A DNA stretch of 64,000 nt from Eucalyptus grandis (taxonomy: Eukaryota > Streptophyta > Magnoliopsida > Myrtales > Myrtaceae), in contig NC_052619.1 of the NCBI RefSeq assembly GCF_016545825.1, forward strand, positions 49,741,090-49,805,089. The letters run 5' to 3'. Position 1 is the stretch's first letter, and each line of letters begins with the position of its first letter. Positions 45,869-57,838 of the stretch are shown here, piece after piece. The notes under the pieces were generated by a model, which did not search any database, was not told where the DNA came from, and was given only the letters and a program-made list of their open reading frames with translations. The translations under genes were made by a program, and so were the position numbers.

Positions 45869-48836
45869 TGTGACACTCTGAACCCCTTTAGGGTCGCCAC
45901 AAGCACCTGGCGTTACACCTAATGGAACACTAACTATACCTTTTAGAAGAAGCGTCGTAAAATCATAGACATTTTTTTTTTTTAAAACGGTCCCAGCGCA
46001 ACTCATTAACGGAAGCAAAATATAACATCGTCGTCTCACCCTCCATCAACCATGATATAATTGCACACCACTAAACATCATAATAATAGACAGCCATGAC
46101 ACTTTATTTACATATTTTCAAGATGGGTTTCCTTGGGTCGGTACATCAAAAGGAAGGCAGAGCTCAACCATACTCGGCCTAAAACCCCAAAAAGAAACAG
46201 TCGACCCACTACAACTCACGTGCAAGATCCCCCATCGCTAGTGTCGGCTAACCATCCCAAAAAGTTTCGGTGTCTACTCGACACGCACAGGCCCTCACAC
46301 CCATCCCAGTGCATCAGGCGGTGGCGGCGGCAGCATCCCACGCATCACTTTGTTGCGTCAAACATGGACGGATATTAACTCCTGGACAACTGGGCCCCCA
46401 GCCAGGCCCACATCGTACATAACTAGACATCGCACTCAAATATACGTAAGACCAGGAACAGAAGGACAGTCAAACTCCTCACACTCGACCTCTACGTCCA
46501 AAGGTAGGCCGTAGAAAACACCCTGCGTGACAGCAGGAAGCAGCATGCTACTAATATGAAATGTTGGTCCCCGAAAGGGTGAGTACAACCACTCAGCAGG
46601 TAAAGAAATCCAATAACCACTCATTGCAACATGCAATACAAGCACAACATCATACATGCTAATCATGCATCCAAGCAGACTTACCTCGAAGCCATACATA
46701 TACCATCATACATCTTCATCACAATCATAACACATACATGTCGTCATGTCATAGGTTATCATCATCATGTCATACACATGTCATCATCATATTATAGGTC
46801 GCCATCATATCATATGCCATCATCATTATGTCCTAGACATATCATCATCATATCATATCATATATCACCATCATCATGACATCATTCTATCATACACATG
46901 TCATCGTCATCATGGCATCATCATATCATACATGCATATCATCATGCCATAAGTGATCATCATCATATCATGTCATCATGCCACAGGTGATCAACATTAT
47001 ATCATGTCATCATGCCACAGGTGATCATCATCATATCATGTCATCATGCCACAGGTGATCATCATCATATCATGTCATGTATGCATGATTCAATTTCCAC
47101 TTTTAACTTTCAATTCGATCACCACATCACCCTTTCTCAAGATCATCAATTTCATCTCATACTTTACACTCGCACCCCATCCTGGCATCGCGAGAAAACC
47201 TCCGGCATTCAGCCACTCAAGGCCACCGGGCATCCGGCACCCTCACATTCCGGGCATCTTGCATCCCAACTGGCATCACGAGGCATCCCCTTGGGCAAAG
47301 ACCTCCGAGGCTTCCGGCACCCGACCATTCCGGGCATCCTGACACTTCCAGGGCCATCCGGCCATGTATCTCTATACATTCCGGGCATCCGGCACCACCC
47401 GTCCCGGGCATCCTGACACTCCCAGGGCATTATCATCCGCCATAGCAGTTTCCTCATTTATTCATTGTCCACATTTACCAATTTAGGTCTCACTAAACAT
47501 GGCACATGATGCAATGGCAAATAAAATCACTTTCATCCTTCAATCTATACATGCATTATCAGTCATCATCATACATGCATCAAGGTACAATCATCCATAA
47601 AGATAAAGTTCATGGAATTCATACAATTTATAGTAGCCCATTTATCATGCCCTCCTTTTCTTTTCTTTTTTCTTTTTTTGAAATTTACTTAAATTCCAGC
47701 TTGTATCATTCTTGAAAATATTTAAATTTAAATATCCATATAATTCTCAAAAATCATGAAATTAAGGCTAATGATAGACAAGACAATAGGGTAATAATTT
47801 CGTGAAAAACAGAAGGCCAATCAATTTCCACACAAGGTTTATAATTCACACAAATACAGCATGAAATTTCGGATAAAAACAGAATGCACAGTTTCCGAAC
47901 TAATTTTATTAAAATATCCAAACGACCTCAGAAAATTATGAAATTTTACCAGGTTATAGACAAGACACTAAGGTATAATTTTCATGAAGACGTCTAAGCC
48001 AAATTATTTTATATTATTTTCTACAGTCACACGAAGCTTCTGGATCTGACACCGAAACGTCCAGTGCATGGTTCTCCGAAATACTGAGTTTTTACCCACT
48101 TATACTTCTTATTTTCCTCTGAAATTTTGATATGTTTTACTTCACGATGTACCCTACAACTTTTAGGAATAGATCTAAGTCATATTTTCAAAGGACAGTC
48201 TCCATATGGGTCCATGAAATCTCGGGTAACCTGTACCGCGTCTCCAGATCAACGGTTTTCAAGAGTAAGTTGATTCACTAGGCTAAACTTGTTCATTTTG
48301 CTTCAAATTTGAGTATGTTAAATTTCAAGATGTTCTATACAAGTTTCATGAAGAAGTCGAAAAGATATTCTTAGTAGAAATCAGCATGCAACCACAAATC
48401 CACCGAAAGGTCAGTGAAATCGTTCCAGATCTGGTGTCTCCGTAGGATGAGTGTTTGACCCCTTAAATCTCCATCATTTTACACCAAATTTTAGTATGTT
48501 GTATTTTAATATGTTATTTAAAACTTGTACGAAGAGATCAAAGTCAAAATCGAACTCAAAACATGCATGCAATCTCTCACAAGGTTCTGACTCAAACGGT
48601 TCATGCGAAAACAGCATGCAACTCAAGAACAAACCACACTTGCTTCACTCACATGCCTCCAAACATCCTAGATTTCGACCATACATGCAAAACATTGGTG
48701 CAAGAGTAGAAAGTGGATTCCCAACTTGCCTCTAGACCACACGAACGGCGGCACACGGCGGCGAACACGGCGGCACACGGCGGTGAACGGCGACTACTCC
48801 TTCCTCTCGGCTTCTCCTCTCTCGGCCTCACTCTCC

Positions 48837-48887
<51 letters not shown>

Positions 48888-49438
48888 GACGGTAACCCCA
48901 ACCGGCCACCTCTCTCTCTCCTCTTCCCTTTTATTCCCCCATTTCCTCATCATTTGTAATGATTAGATTGCCTCTCAATTGGCCAATGCATGGGAGTTCT
49001 TCTTGCCACTTGGCAAGACCCATGCATGGGCTTGGGCCTCCTTTTGGGCCGGCGACAGCCCCACCCGCGGGCCTAATTGGGCCGGCCATTCGGCCCACCA
49101 AAATCCCCCTTTTTGGGCCTAAGGCCCAAACCTAATTTAAATCCTAAATTTCACCTTTAAACACTTTTAATTCTTTCTTTTATAGGAATTTAAATTTTTA
49201 AATTCCTCATGGCCAAAGTCTTGTAACATTTTATTTATAGGAATTTAATTTATGAGGTGCATAGCCAAGCATAGATTATTCTCATTAATTTATCTAATTT
49301 AAAATCTCATGAACACAAGCATATAACACATAGCCTTAAGAGAAAACTAATGGCTAAAACATAAACCATAGGTAATTTCATTACCTAATTATTGGCTTTA
49401 ATTCCTTTGGAGGGCGACTTGAATTTTGGGATGCCACA
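45869..49438 (-). repeat. 5' LTR of the chromovirus
   Basis: Partner of 37470-41047, a few percent diverged, mostly point changes. Larger differences are in repeat numbers: the CT-run is uninterrupted here (48837-48885), and the 34-bp and 73-bp arrays differ in copy number. One insertion of about 20 bp lies at about 48097-48118. Confidence 0.92.
48837..48885. repeat. (CT)n microsatellite in the LTR
   Basis: About 22 uninterrupted CT units. The same place in the other LTR (40463-40492) is shorter and interrupted by cgcaca and cg. Confidence 0.9.
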
Positions 49439-50300
49439 TAGAGAAAGAGAGATTTTGGGCTCATTCAAATTGATAGCTAGAAGGTGGACAAAATACAGAT
49501 AGATGGAACATTAGAAACATATATGCGCAAGTTTCGAACGAATAACAAATGATGACACAAAAAAAAAAAAAAAAATTTTGATGAATGACCCTTAAAAATA
49601 TCCCGTGGTCATTTGTCAGAGGAATGATTGTTTATTGTGGCCCCAACCCACATTATTCTTAGGACCAATAACATTGTGAGATTAGAGAACAGTTCTGCAA
49701 AAGCATTGTCGTAATGCCTTGGTACTAGCAATATTTGAGAGGAAACACACATGGATATATCAGGATAGTGAGTATTGCCCGGTTCAAACCTTCACCAGTT
49801 GTAGTCACCCGACAAACTCTGTTCGAGGTCACCTATATTTTTTAGTAGATTTCTTTATCCAGCTCGTTTCATGTGGATCAAACCGTGCAACGAAGATGAC
49901 AGACGCTTGACGCGTTGCTCTTGGATCGCAATGCATCAAAGGAGGCTTTTGTTCTGATACCATTTGGTAACGATCCATTCTGATCTAAACGAGTTAAACT
50001 TCTAGAACAAGTGATCAGCTAGTGACCATTAAAAATTGGTCTCGTATAGTGTCGTAGGATATGTGACTTTTTTAAAGTAGATGACTAATCGCATTAGCAA
50101 AGCCTCCGCTAACTCTAGAAAATCATATCATTCATAAATTTAGTATTTTAGACAAGACTACTTTGTATATGTAGATATAACTTCTCCATTCTTCGGCACT
50201 CAATGAAACTGAATTATATCTATCAGCCTCCAAGCTTGCAGGGTCCCTTTTTTGAAAAAAATAGCATCTATCACCTATTTGTTTCCCTATAATAATTTAA
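49439..50300. repeat. Copy R1 of the TNL1 upstream region, part beyond the chromovirus
   Basis: Matches R3 at 59160-59900 (acagatagatggaacat, ggtcatttgtcagaggaatg, agtgaccatt, agcctccgctaactctag) and R2 at 55310-55460, 55680-55950 and 56940-57070. A private insertion with an A-run lies at 49556-49608. The ORF 49719-49910 is not conserved. Confidence 0.65.
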
Positions 50301-52560
50301 CTTTTTCGTTAGGATGACAAATATATCATTTTAAAATTTGAAACAAAAGCATGCAAGATTAATGTCGGAAACAGATTCCTGAAAAATTGAACCGATACTC
50401 AAATGATCGAATACTTAAAAAAAAAAAAAACCTAAAAACGTGCTCGAAAAACATGTAACATCGATCAAAGGCATATCACGGAGACGGACATATCTTGTTT
50501 GCCATAGATTAAGTACCGTTGCAGTCTCAAAGAAATTGTTTGAAGTCCTGGAGTTCCATTCTTCAAGAGGGAGTAAACTGTTTTCCAATGAGAGGAAAAA
50601 GAATGGACTTTTTCTCTAAAACACTACCGTTAACATTCTCCATTTATATATATATAGTAGTTATCTTTACTTAGAAAATAATTTCCCCTTTCCTCTCATG
50701 AGCCCTTCTCTTATGGGCTAGATTTGGCCTAACATAGGTGGACGGGCTTGACTTGGACCATCAAATAAAAAACCCATTATCTCCCACTCGCATATGATGA
50801 GCTGAACAGAACTCTTTCTTCACATCTTTGCAACATTCACACCAGTAAATATTACGTGTGACTAGCATATTTCGAGAGCTCATTACCATACATCTGTTAG
50901 GAATATATAGTAGCTCATAATGGGCATCACATTTTTGAGTAGATATAATATGTAGTATTCTAGATTGATCGATCATATTTATATCTCTCTTGATCTCTTT
51001 TTAATAATGATATATTATATTTACAAGTATGATTATCTCAAAACAATCATAACTGGTCGACTAGTGAAAATAAAATTGGAATATAATTATGCAAACACGA
51101 TCTTTCTCTTTCCTTGAAATGCTCAATTTCAGTTCAACTTACTTTTCTATAAATGTCACATTATAAAGAATCAATTAACGTTGAATAGAAATCTTGACGA
51201 ATAGAAATTACTCCTAATGTACTCTTTTGCATATGATTGCTTGGTCAATTGTACGATGTACTGTTGCCATCAATATTGAAAATTCATTTGTGGACCTCAT
51301 CATCTTTTTATCTCAGTAGATCATGAAGCTGTCAAGAACTTCTAACAAGTATTTTCTTGGGGAAAGAACTCCAATAAATAGTTTCACAGCTTGAAATGAA
51401 GCTTGCTATCCTCTTTCTTTTAAAACTTGCTTGGAATGAAGACATAGTAATATCATGTTTGAATAGCTAGGAATAAGAAATCATGATAACTCTATCATAG
51501 TTACTGTGATTGACACTTTTAATTCCATTAAAAGTGATATTAGATTCAGATTATTAAATGTAGATATTACAAAAAAAAAAAAAAATTGGTTTTTGAACTT
51601 TTGAGAATGTTATACATTAGATTGACGGTTGAGGCATGAAATGTTTCATGATGCTTAATAACTGGGTCTACCTAGAATTTCTTTGGTATAGAAATTCTTT
51701 ACTTATAATCAATCACAAAAACTTCACAGTTCATTATTTTTCTTTCCAGTACTAAATTTATTTTATACCCAGAAGGAAGTCGACCTTTTAACAAAAAGAT
51801 ATCTAAATCGTAGGAAAATAAGTTGAATTTAATTGCTCGTGAGTGATAATTTTTGACACAACATGTGAACACGGCTCTTTGAACACAAAAACAAGAATTA
51901 AGAAATGATTGGTAAAAAAATTTCATTAACAAATGATGCATAGTAATTTAATTATGAATTAAGTTGATTGGTAACTTTTGACGTCATAAAACATGACTCA
52001 AACGCAGCAGAAATGAAAATTTAAATGGGAACTCAACCAAAAAAGAAGAATAGAATTACATGACATTAATTAGTGGCTTCATTCGTGATTTGCAAATTTT
52101 GCATAATCTTAGTTATCTTCCACAAGAGAAAATATCCATCTTTTTCCAGTCAATAACTTTTCTGCTAATATAGGATGAAAAGCAACTGTACCAGTAATTA
52201 CTAATTTCTTTGGATAGAAAGTAAGTAGTAACATATATTTGATAGGTAAATTATCCACATTATTGTCTCACAATTAAGTTTTTATATGGAAAAATAACTT
52301 GTGATATAAATATATATATATATATATATTTATTTATAGATGGTTGATAACTTTTCCAAATATCAATAGTAAGTTTTCGCAGGAAAACAAAGAGTAATAT
52401 ATCCAAACAAAGAGGCCGTTGTTGCCAAATGCGCAATCGATGCCGACTCGCACACTCGACTTTTGGGTGTCGTGTAGATTGATTATTTGTATTTTGAGTG
52501 TGCTGATAGGCATTTATGGATAACATATAGGTAGTAGTTTTTTAATTTTATTTCGGGCTG
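50300..52560. other. Spacer without recognisable genes
   Basis: AT-rich. The minus-strand ORF 50761-50976 has a Cys-containing segment (YWCECCKDVKKEFCSAHH) but matches no family I can name and lacks exon-like context. The other ORFs (51699-51941, 52260-52526) are AT-rich shadows, and an (AT)n run lies at about 52311-52329. Confidence 0.4.
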
Positions 52561-52566
52561 ATCATA

Positions 52567-52626
52567 GAATTAGCCATATCTTGTTTTTTTTTTTTTTTTT
52601 TTTGGTGTCCGAATTAGCCATATCTT
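52567..52626 (-). mobile_element. Hyper-truncated retroposon: tail only, 16-bp target duplication
   Basis: Perfect direct repeats gaattagccatatctt (52567-52582 and 52611-52626) flank 28 bp that read on the minus strand as ggacacc, then 20 A, then c. This is the structure of a LINE- or SINE-type insertion that kept only seven bases of body. Confidence 0.8.
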
Positions 52627-53640
52627 TTCTCTTTCTGTGATCTTAAAAATTGACTGAATTGTATATATGTTATGCATGGATGGAAATCTTTCAATAATTA
52701 ATACGATTCATGTATTATATGTGATGAGTTCGCAATCTTTTCGATAAAATTGCAATCACCATCCAAACAAGAACTAAAGCAGAAGCATAGAAGATCACCA
52801 ACTTTTCCTAATTATATAAAAAGAAAGATTAGCAACTATGATTTCCAGGAGTGTATGGAATATTCGAACTGAGCAAATTTTTTAATTTCGGTAATCCGCC
52901 GGGGCTCGCTAGTGAACAAGAAAATAAACTCCGTCGTTTTTTCATGGCTCCCTTCTCGGGGGCCGGGCTTGCTGTGTTTTTCTACATGCTCGCTCCTTCA
53001 CACTGCGTTACAGTGGGCTTGTCTTGATTTATGTTTTTCTTTCCTATGCAGTTAATATGTTTCTCATGTCTATGACAAAGCGTTTGTATGTTGGAAAACT
53101 ATTGAACCTATACATGCGAACTTTTCAACGATTACTTCGTGGTTCATGTGTGCATATATATATGATTGTTGGCTTTGTTTTTTCGTTAGGTGCATTAAGG
53201 ATGCTTGAAAATGCCACAGAAGAACCAAACTCGGAGCTTGATAAGCTGCAACTTCTTAAAGTACAATAAAGTGTGTGATAAACCACAGTCCTTGTTGTTA
53301 CTTACAGTAGCATGATATGGTTTGCCTGGATACTTTGGTTTTGTACTTGCTCAGAGATTCGGTAATTGATGGACAAAAATGGAATATAATTGCAAAAGTT
53401 CTAGACCTCCAAAAACACTAGATAGCTGGCAATGATTCACGATCTTGTACATATGATAAATTCATGCTAAACTTTAAAAAACAAAAAAAAAAAAAAATAG
53501 TAGCACAAAATATAAAGAACGCAGTCCTACTAAAATTTTATTACTTGGAGTGGGAGCTCCTTTCTTTTGTTGCAAAGCACCTGCATAAACACTGACATTT
53601 CAAAGCTCCTCTATGTGCTAACCTAGCCTTCCAATAAAGC
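52627..53640 (+). other. Spacer with one exon-like orphan stretch
   Basis: The frame 53024-53269 ends in GALRMLENATEEPNSELDKL, preceded by a plausible acceptor (ttttttcgttag at about 53179-53190) and followed by TAA. The upstream half looks intron-like. I do not recognise the peptide; it may be the last exon of a captured or decayed gene. Part of the region (52830-52900) is repeated at about 58000-58070 (gtgtatggaatattcgaact versus gtatatagaatatttgaact). Confidence 0.3.
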
Positions 53641-53647
53641 ATGGGAG

Positions 53648-53998
53648 TTTTTTTTTTTTTTTTGGTCGAAACTACCCATATATTAGATCAATAGGAGATA
53701 CAACCTGATGCTAAAGCATCACTAAATACAATATCCTGGAAGATAAAGGGAGGGAAAATAAGCCATTACGGACCGGGCCTTGATCCCGGTGGGCTTTGGC
53801 AGCCCAATCAGCTGCTAGGTTTGCTTCTCTGCGAACATGCTGGAGTGAGAGATTAGGGCATCGAGAGATCACATCGTGAAGAACAGCGAAGAGGTGGCGC
53901 TCTGTCCATGGCAGCGGCTGCTTCTCCAGAACGATCTCCACCAACAACAGGCAGTCCGACTCCACCACAACGCGTTTGAGATGAAGCCGTTTATGCAT
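53648..53998 (-). mobile_element. 5'-truncated LINE with RNase H C-terminus and poly(A) tail
   Basis: The minus strand reads VVVESDCLLLVEIVLEKQP and NLSLQHVRREANLAADWAAK, the C-terminal half of a plant LINE RNase H domain, then a short tail and 16 A (T 53648-53663 on the plus strand). The string cctagcctt occurs on both sides (53622-53630 and 54003-54011) and may be part of the target duplication, but the left copy is 17 bp away from the tail, so this is uncertain. Confidence 0.7.
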
Positions 53999-54445
53999 AT
54001 GTCCTAGCCTTGTAAAAAATCAAGTAATATACTACTCTAACAAACGACTTGATTAGATTACTCTTAATTGTCGATAAGACAAAGGACTAGAAACTCATTT
54101 ATAATGAATGTCTGTCTACATCATTGCGGGAAATTTCAGAAATTTGTTCCGATCAAATTGTACTTCAAATCAATTTTTGTCAAACCTTACAGTTTTACAA
54201 TGCCCTAAACTACCACTCCCATAAAAATCCATTGCTTGACAACTTCTCAATCAAATCTCATAGTTCAAAATTGATATAAATTCGGATTGTTGACCAAATT
54301 TCGAAAATTATTCCGATTAGGCAAACAGCGAGCTCGATTATATAGAGGATGCTAAGAAATGAAGCAAATTCGTGGCTTGACGAGGTCTTCGTGATGTGTT
54401 TGCGCAAGCTCAACACCCACCCCCCTCACGCGCGGTGACGTGAAT

Positions 54446-55051
54446 TTCTTGGCACTCCTGTGAAATTTGTTTCCTCCGACCTGGACTGGAACCCAAGCCT
54501 TCTCGTTCTTATTAGCGTGTACACTGATGGCGGTCAAATTCCATAGCTTCACGTTTTACGACTCCGTTTTCTAGCTTTGCTGAAAACTTATGTTTTCTAG
54601 CATGTGATGGAGGCAAGTTCCGGAGGTGCCGAGACCAAACCCTGGATTTGAATTAAGAAATCCAGTCTTCGTGTTCGTCAATGTCGCTCTATGTGGGATA
54701 CAGCGAATGTCTGTATAATTATATTCGTATCACGGTAGATGATACCGATTTAAGTCAAGGAAAATGAGAATAAATGAAATTCCACGTCATATGAACTTAA
54801 TGCGTCTCCATGTGAGTTGAAGAATGGATACATCTACATTAATGGCATCAACAACCTAAGACAATACATCTCTTGTTTACACATCTACCAACAAACACAC
54901 GTGGCTATCATTCCAAGTACCCAAAAGAAAAAACCTATTCTCAAATAAACTTTCTTAACGAGTGTCTAAATAGCATTTGTCAAGCAATTAATTAAGAAAT
55001 TTCTTTAATTTTTTAATACCCCAAAGTTTCTCGTAGTATGGAAAATAAACG
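54446..55051 (-). repeat. Copy R2 of the TNL upstream region, leader part
   Basis: Shares tcttggcactcctgtgaaat through ccatagcttcacgtttta with R3 (58570-58700), and gcaagttccggaggtgccga with R1 and R3. On the gene side (left) no TIR exon is found, so only the flank of this gene copy remains. The ORF 54352-54552 is not kept in R3. Confidence 0.65.
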
Positions 55052-55184
55052 TCTAGAAAATTGAATTGCCGTGTACCAAATATATTTGACAAGTATCTAG
55101 CAAAACCACCCGTTTAGCATCAATTTTCTAAAATCAGAATCGGTTTTTCGTTTTTCTATGTGATGATAAATGACCTTCTTTAAC

Positions 55185-55231
55185 TCAGTGGTTCGTTGTT
55201 CAAAAAAAAAAAAAAAAAAAGTCAGTGGTTC
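55185..55231 (+). mobile_element. Poly(A) retroposition scar, first copy
   Basis: Direct repeats tcagtggttc (55185-55194, 55222-55231) flank gttgttc, 19 A and g. Copies R1 (about 37014) and R3 (about 59081) lack the insert, so they show the empty site. Confidence 0.75.
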
Positions 55232-55561
55232 CAGTATTGCTTTCATCCAGCAGGAGTCATCAAGTCAAATTCAGCAGTAGGTACATCTTTTATCTTTAAG
55301 TTGGACGGAAGGGGGTAAAACACAGATGGATGGAACATTAGAAAAATTTCCGTGCAAGTTGCGAACAGGTAACAAATGATGCCGCTGTCTAAATCGGGTG
55401 GTCATTTGTCAGAGGAATGATTGTTTATTGAGGTCCCCACCCACATTAATCTTAGCATCTAGAAAATTGAATTGCCGTGTACCAAATATATTTGACAAGT
55501 ATCTACCAAAACCACCCGTTTAGCATCAATTTTTATGTGATGATAAATGACCTTCTTTAAC

Positions 55562-55604
55562 TCAGTGGTTCGTTGTTAAAAAAAAAAAAAAAAGTCAGTG
55601 GTTC
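55562..55604 (+). mobile_element. Poly(A) retroposition scar, duplicated copy
   Basis: The same scar as at 55185-55231, with gttgtt, 16 A and g between the repeats at 55562-55571 and 55595-55604. It was copied by the 406-bp tandem duplication. Confidence 0.75.
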
Positions 55605-55958
55605 GAGTGTCGCTTTCATCCGGCAGGAGTCATCAAGTCAAATTCAGCAGTAGGTACATCTTTTATCTTTAAGTTGGACGGAAGGGGGTAAAACACGGAT
55701 GGATGGAACATTAGAAAATTTCCGTGCAAGTTGCGAACAGGTAACAAATGATGGCACTGTCTAAATCAGGTGGTCATTTTTCCAAAGGACTGATTGTTTA
55801 TTGAGGTCCCCACCCACATTAATCTTAGGACTAATAATATTTTCTGAGCAAGCATGGCCGTGATGCCTTGGGACTAGTAATATTCGAGAGGAAACACACA
55901 GATATATCAGGACACTGAGCATTGCCTTGTCGAAAACCTCACCAGTATTAGTCACCTA

Positions 55959-56932
55959 GAATGTATTTGGTAACATTTCTGTTTAAAAATTATTTAAGGG
56001 AATAGAAATAAAAAAAATGTTTATGTTCCTGGGAACAATTTTTGAATAAAAAAAACGCATTTGTTAAACTTGTTTTGGGAATAAAAATAAACAGAAATAT
56101 GTTTGATAAATTTGTGTTTTTTTTTTTTGTTTCTTGTAATTTTTTAATATTTTTATTTTCTTTTTCTTTTTTTTTTTTTCTTCTTTTGGCCGGTCGATGG
56201 CCTTGGCCATGGCCGGCGACCCGCCAACAAGGGCCGACGGCCTCGCCCAGCCCCGGCGAGGCCGAGCCTTGCCATGGTTGGGCGAGGCTCAGCCTCGCCT
56301 TGGCAGGGCGAGCTCGGGCTCGCCCAGATTCGGTGAGCCCGAGCTCGCGCAGCCTTGCCCCGCGCCGGCGAGGCTCGGCCTCGCCTTGGCCGGGCTAGCT
56401 CGGGCTCGCCCTTAGATCAAGTGAGCCCGAGCTTGCCCAGCCACCGGCGAGGCCGGTGAGGCTCGGCCTCGCCGAGCCACCACCCGGCCGGCGAGCCTCA
56501 CCGGTGGCCGGGCGAGGCCGAGCCTCGCCGGGGCCGGCGATGCTCGGCGAGGCGCGCGGGGGGGGGCGCGACACGGGGCTAGCGACACTCTAGTGAGGTC
56601 GCCAGCCCTCAACGGCATTGCCAGCCCTCAATGGCCGATCGCCGGCCATGGCAGAGGTTGGCGACCGGCCAAAGAGAAAAGAAAAATAAAAGAAAAAAAA
56701 AGAGAAGAAAAAGAGAGGAGAAAGAAAATTTGTTCTTAAAAATTGTTCCAGAAATAAGAAACACGTTTTTCTTGTTTCTTATTTCTGTTCCAAATGTGTT
56801 CTTGGGAACAAAAAATAGATTTGGAACAAAAACGCAAACAAACGCGTTTCTGTTCTTTTTTTGTTCCCTGGAACAAAAAAACAGAAATTTTGTTCATAAA
56901 CAGAAACAAAGAATATTAACAAACAGGCCCCC
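55959..56932. mobile_element. TIR DNA transposon with GC-rich core, non-autonomous
   Basis: About 974 bp inserted in copy R2. R1 and R3 read gtcacc(c/t)gacaa at the same point without it, so both ends can be placed: left cacctag|aatgtatttggtaac, right aacaggccccc|ctaacaag. The ends form an imperfect inverted repeat (tgtatttggtaac versus ggcctgtttgttaat), and cta may be a 3-bp duplication, which would fit PIF/Harbinger-like elements. A-rich arms (oligomers of gttcctgggaac type) surround a core of about 470 bp (56190-56660) of very high GC content, full of gaggctcggcctcgcc palindromes. The ORFs in the core are not genes. Confidence 0.65.
56190..56660. repeat. GC-rich palindromic core of the TIR transposon
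   Basis: Short inverted units ggcgaggc and gcctcgcc alternate with little else. The surrounding DNA is AT-rich, so the contrast is sharp. It is CpG dense and probably a strong methylation target. Confidence 0.8.
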
Positions 56933-57250
56933 CTAACAAGCTCCGTTTGTGGTCGCTTGTATCTTTTAGTAGATTTCCTTACTCGGCTAATTTCATGTGG
57001 ATCAAACTGTGCAATGAAATTGGTGGACACCCGACGCGTTGTTCTCGAATCACAATGCATTGAAGGGGGCTTTTGTTCCTACTAAGGAGAAACCTTGACC
57101 TTGAATCACGAGTTTTCTATCGAATTCACCCGTTTATCAAACTAACGAGAAACCTTCACCCGTTCAACATTTGGTTTGGCAAACCATCTTTGACGGGATG
57201 AGATCATCTAGCCCTGTCTGCGTTTCCATTCGGCGCCTCATCCATCGAAG
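56933..57250. repeat. Copy R2, end part
   Basis: Continues the flank after the transposon: aagctccgtttgtggtcgct, tttcatgtggatcaaactgt, cgacgcgttgttctcgaatc. Matches R3 (59448-59590) and R1 (49808-49940). Confidence 0.6.
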
Positions 57251-57253
57251 CTA

Positions 57254-57640
57254 TTACTGCATGCAAATTGAAGCAGTCGCGAAATTTATGATGATTTTAT
57301 TAACGGTGAGATTTGAATGAGGCATCAACGGAGACCCCAAGCGGGGTTGAGAATTCCTGTTAATCTTTAGTGGCGTGGAAGACTTGAGGTTGGCGCGTTG
57401 AATAGCCATAAAGTTTTCTAGGATATTTGTAGTTTCCTCAGTCACTTTTTTTTTTTTTTTTGTCCAAATAAAATTTCTTTCATTTAACTTAATTAAACAT
57501 GAGAAGAAGATAGAAAGCCTCCAAGCAAAGCAAATCCTAGAAGAGCTACAAAACAAAACATAACCCAGAAAACATAAGATTACAGCTCGCAGCTGTAAGC
57601 GTGCCCTCCTAGACCAAATATTTGCTATATTAACGGACAT
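57254..57640 (-). mobile_element. Probable retroposed fragment with poly(A) tail
   Basis: On the minus strand a region ending aattttatttggac is followed by 16 A (T 57446-57461 on the plus strand). The reading frame 57640-57254 crosses the tail and has no recognisable domain. No clear target duplication found. Confidence 0.4.
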
Positions 57641-57837
57641 GATGAAGTTACAGGCTGTTTTCTAGTTATAGAAATTCTCGCACACGTGAGGAAAATTATT
57701 ATTATTTTCCAAATAAAACAGGCATAGTGCATGTGGTGAAAAAGAAGGCAAGCTAAAGCTACTAAAAATATCTTCCGTTTCGTCCAAGCATGATATGAGG
57801 TATCCGCCTTATTGGGTAGAATGCCGTGGGTTCAGTA

Positions 57838-57838
57838 T

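Larger units (their letters stand above)
37470..49438 (-). mobile_element. Tekay-like chromovirus (Ty3/gypsy), full length, defective
   Basis: LTRs 37470-41047 and 45869-49438 (3,578 and 3,570 bp), inner part 41048-45868. On the minus strand the LTR starts TGTGGCATCCC and ends TGTCACA. Flanks are gagag (37465-37469) and tagag (49439-49443), a 4-of-5 match for the target duplication. Order on the minus strand: LTR, primer site, gag, protease, RT, RNase H, integrase, chromodomain, purine tract, LTR. Long LTRs and the C-terminal chromodomain are typical of the Tekay/Del clade, which targets heterochromatin. Frameshifts lie near 44510, 42550 and 41325, with stops at 43825, 41907 and 41559. It is inserted in the duplicated TNL1 upstream region. 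Confidence 0.92.
55052..55830. repeat. 406-bp tandem duplication inside copy R2
   Basis: tctagaaaattgaattgccg starts at 55052 and again at 55458. The second unit ends near 55830 with small deletions. Both units carry the same poly(A) scar, so the scar came first. Confidence 0.8.

Noticed and set aside
50761..50976. Cys-rich minus-strand ORF as a possible zinc protein
   Set aside because: Spacing of Cys and His fits no zinc motif I know, and no flanking exon signals were found.
56042..56618. Ala/Arg/Pro-rich ORFs on both strands
   Set aside because: Arise from the GC-rich palindromic core of a transposon; no codon bias or domain.
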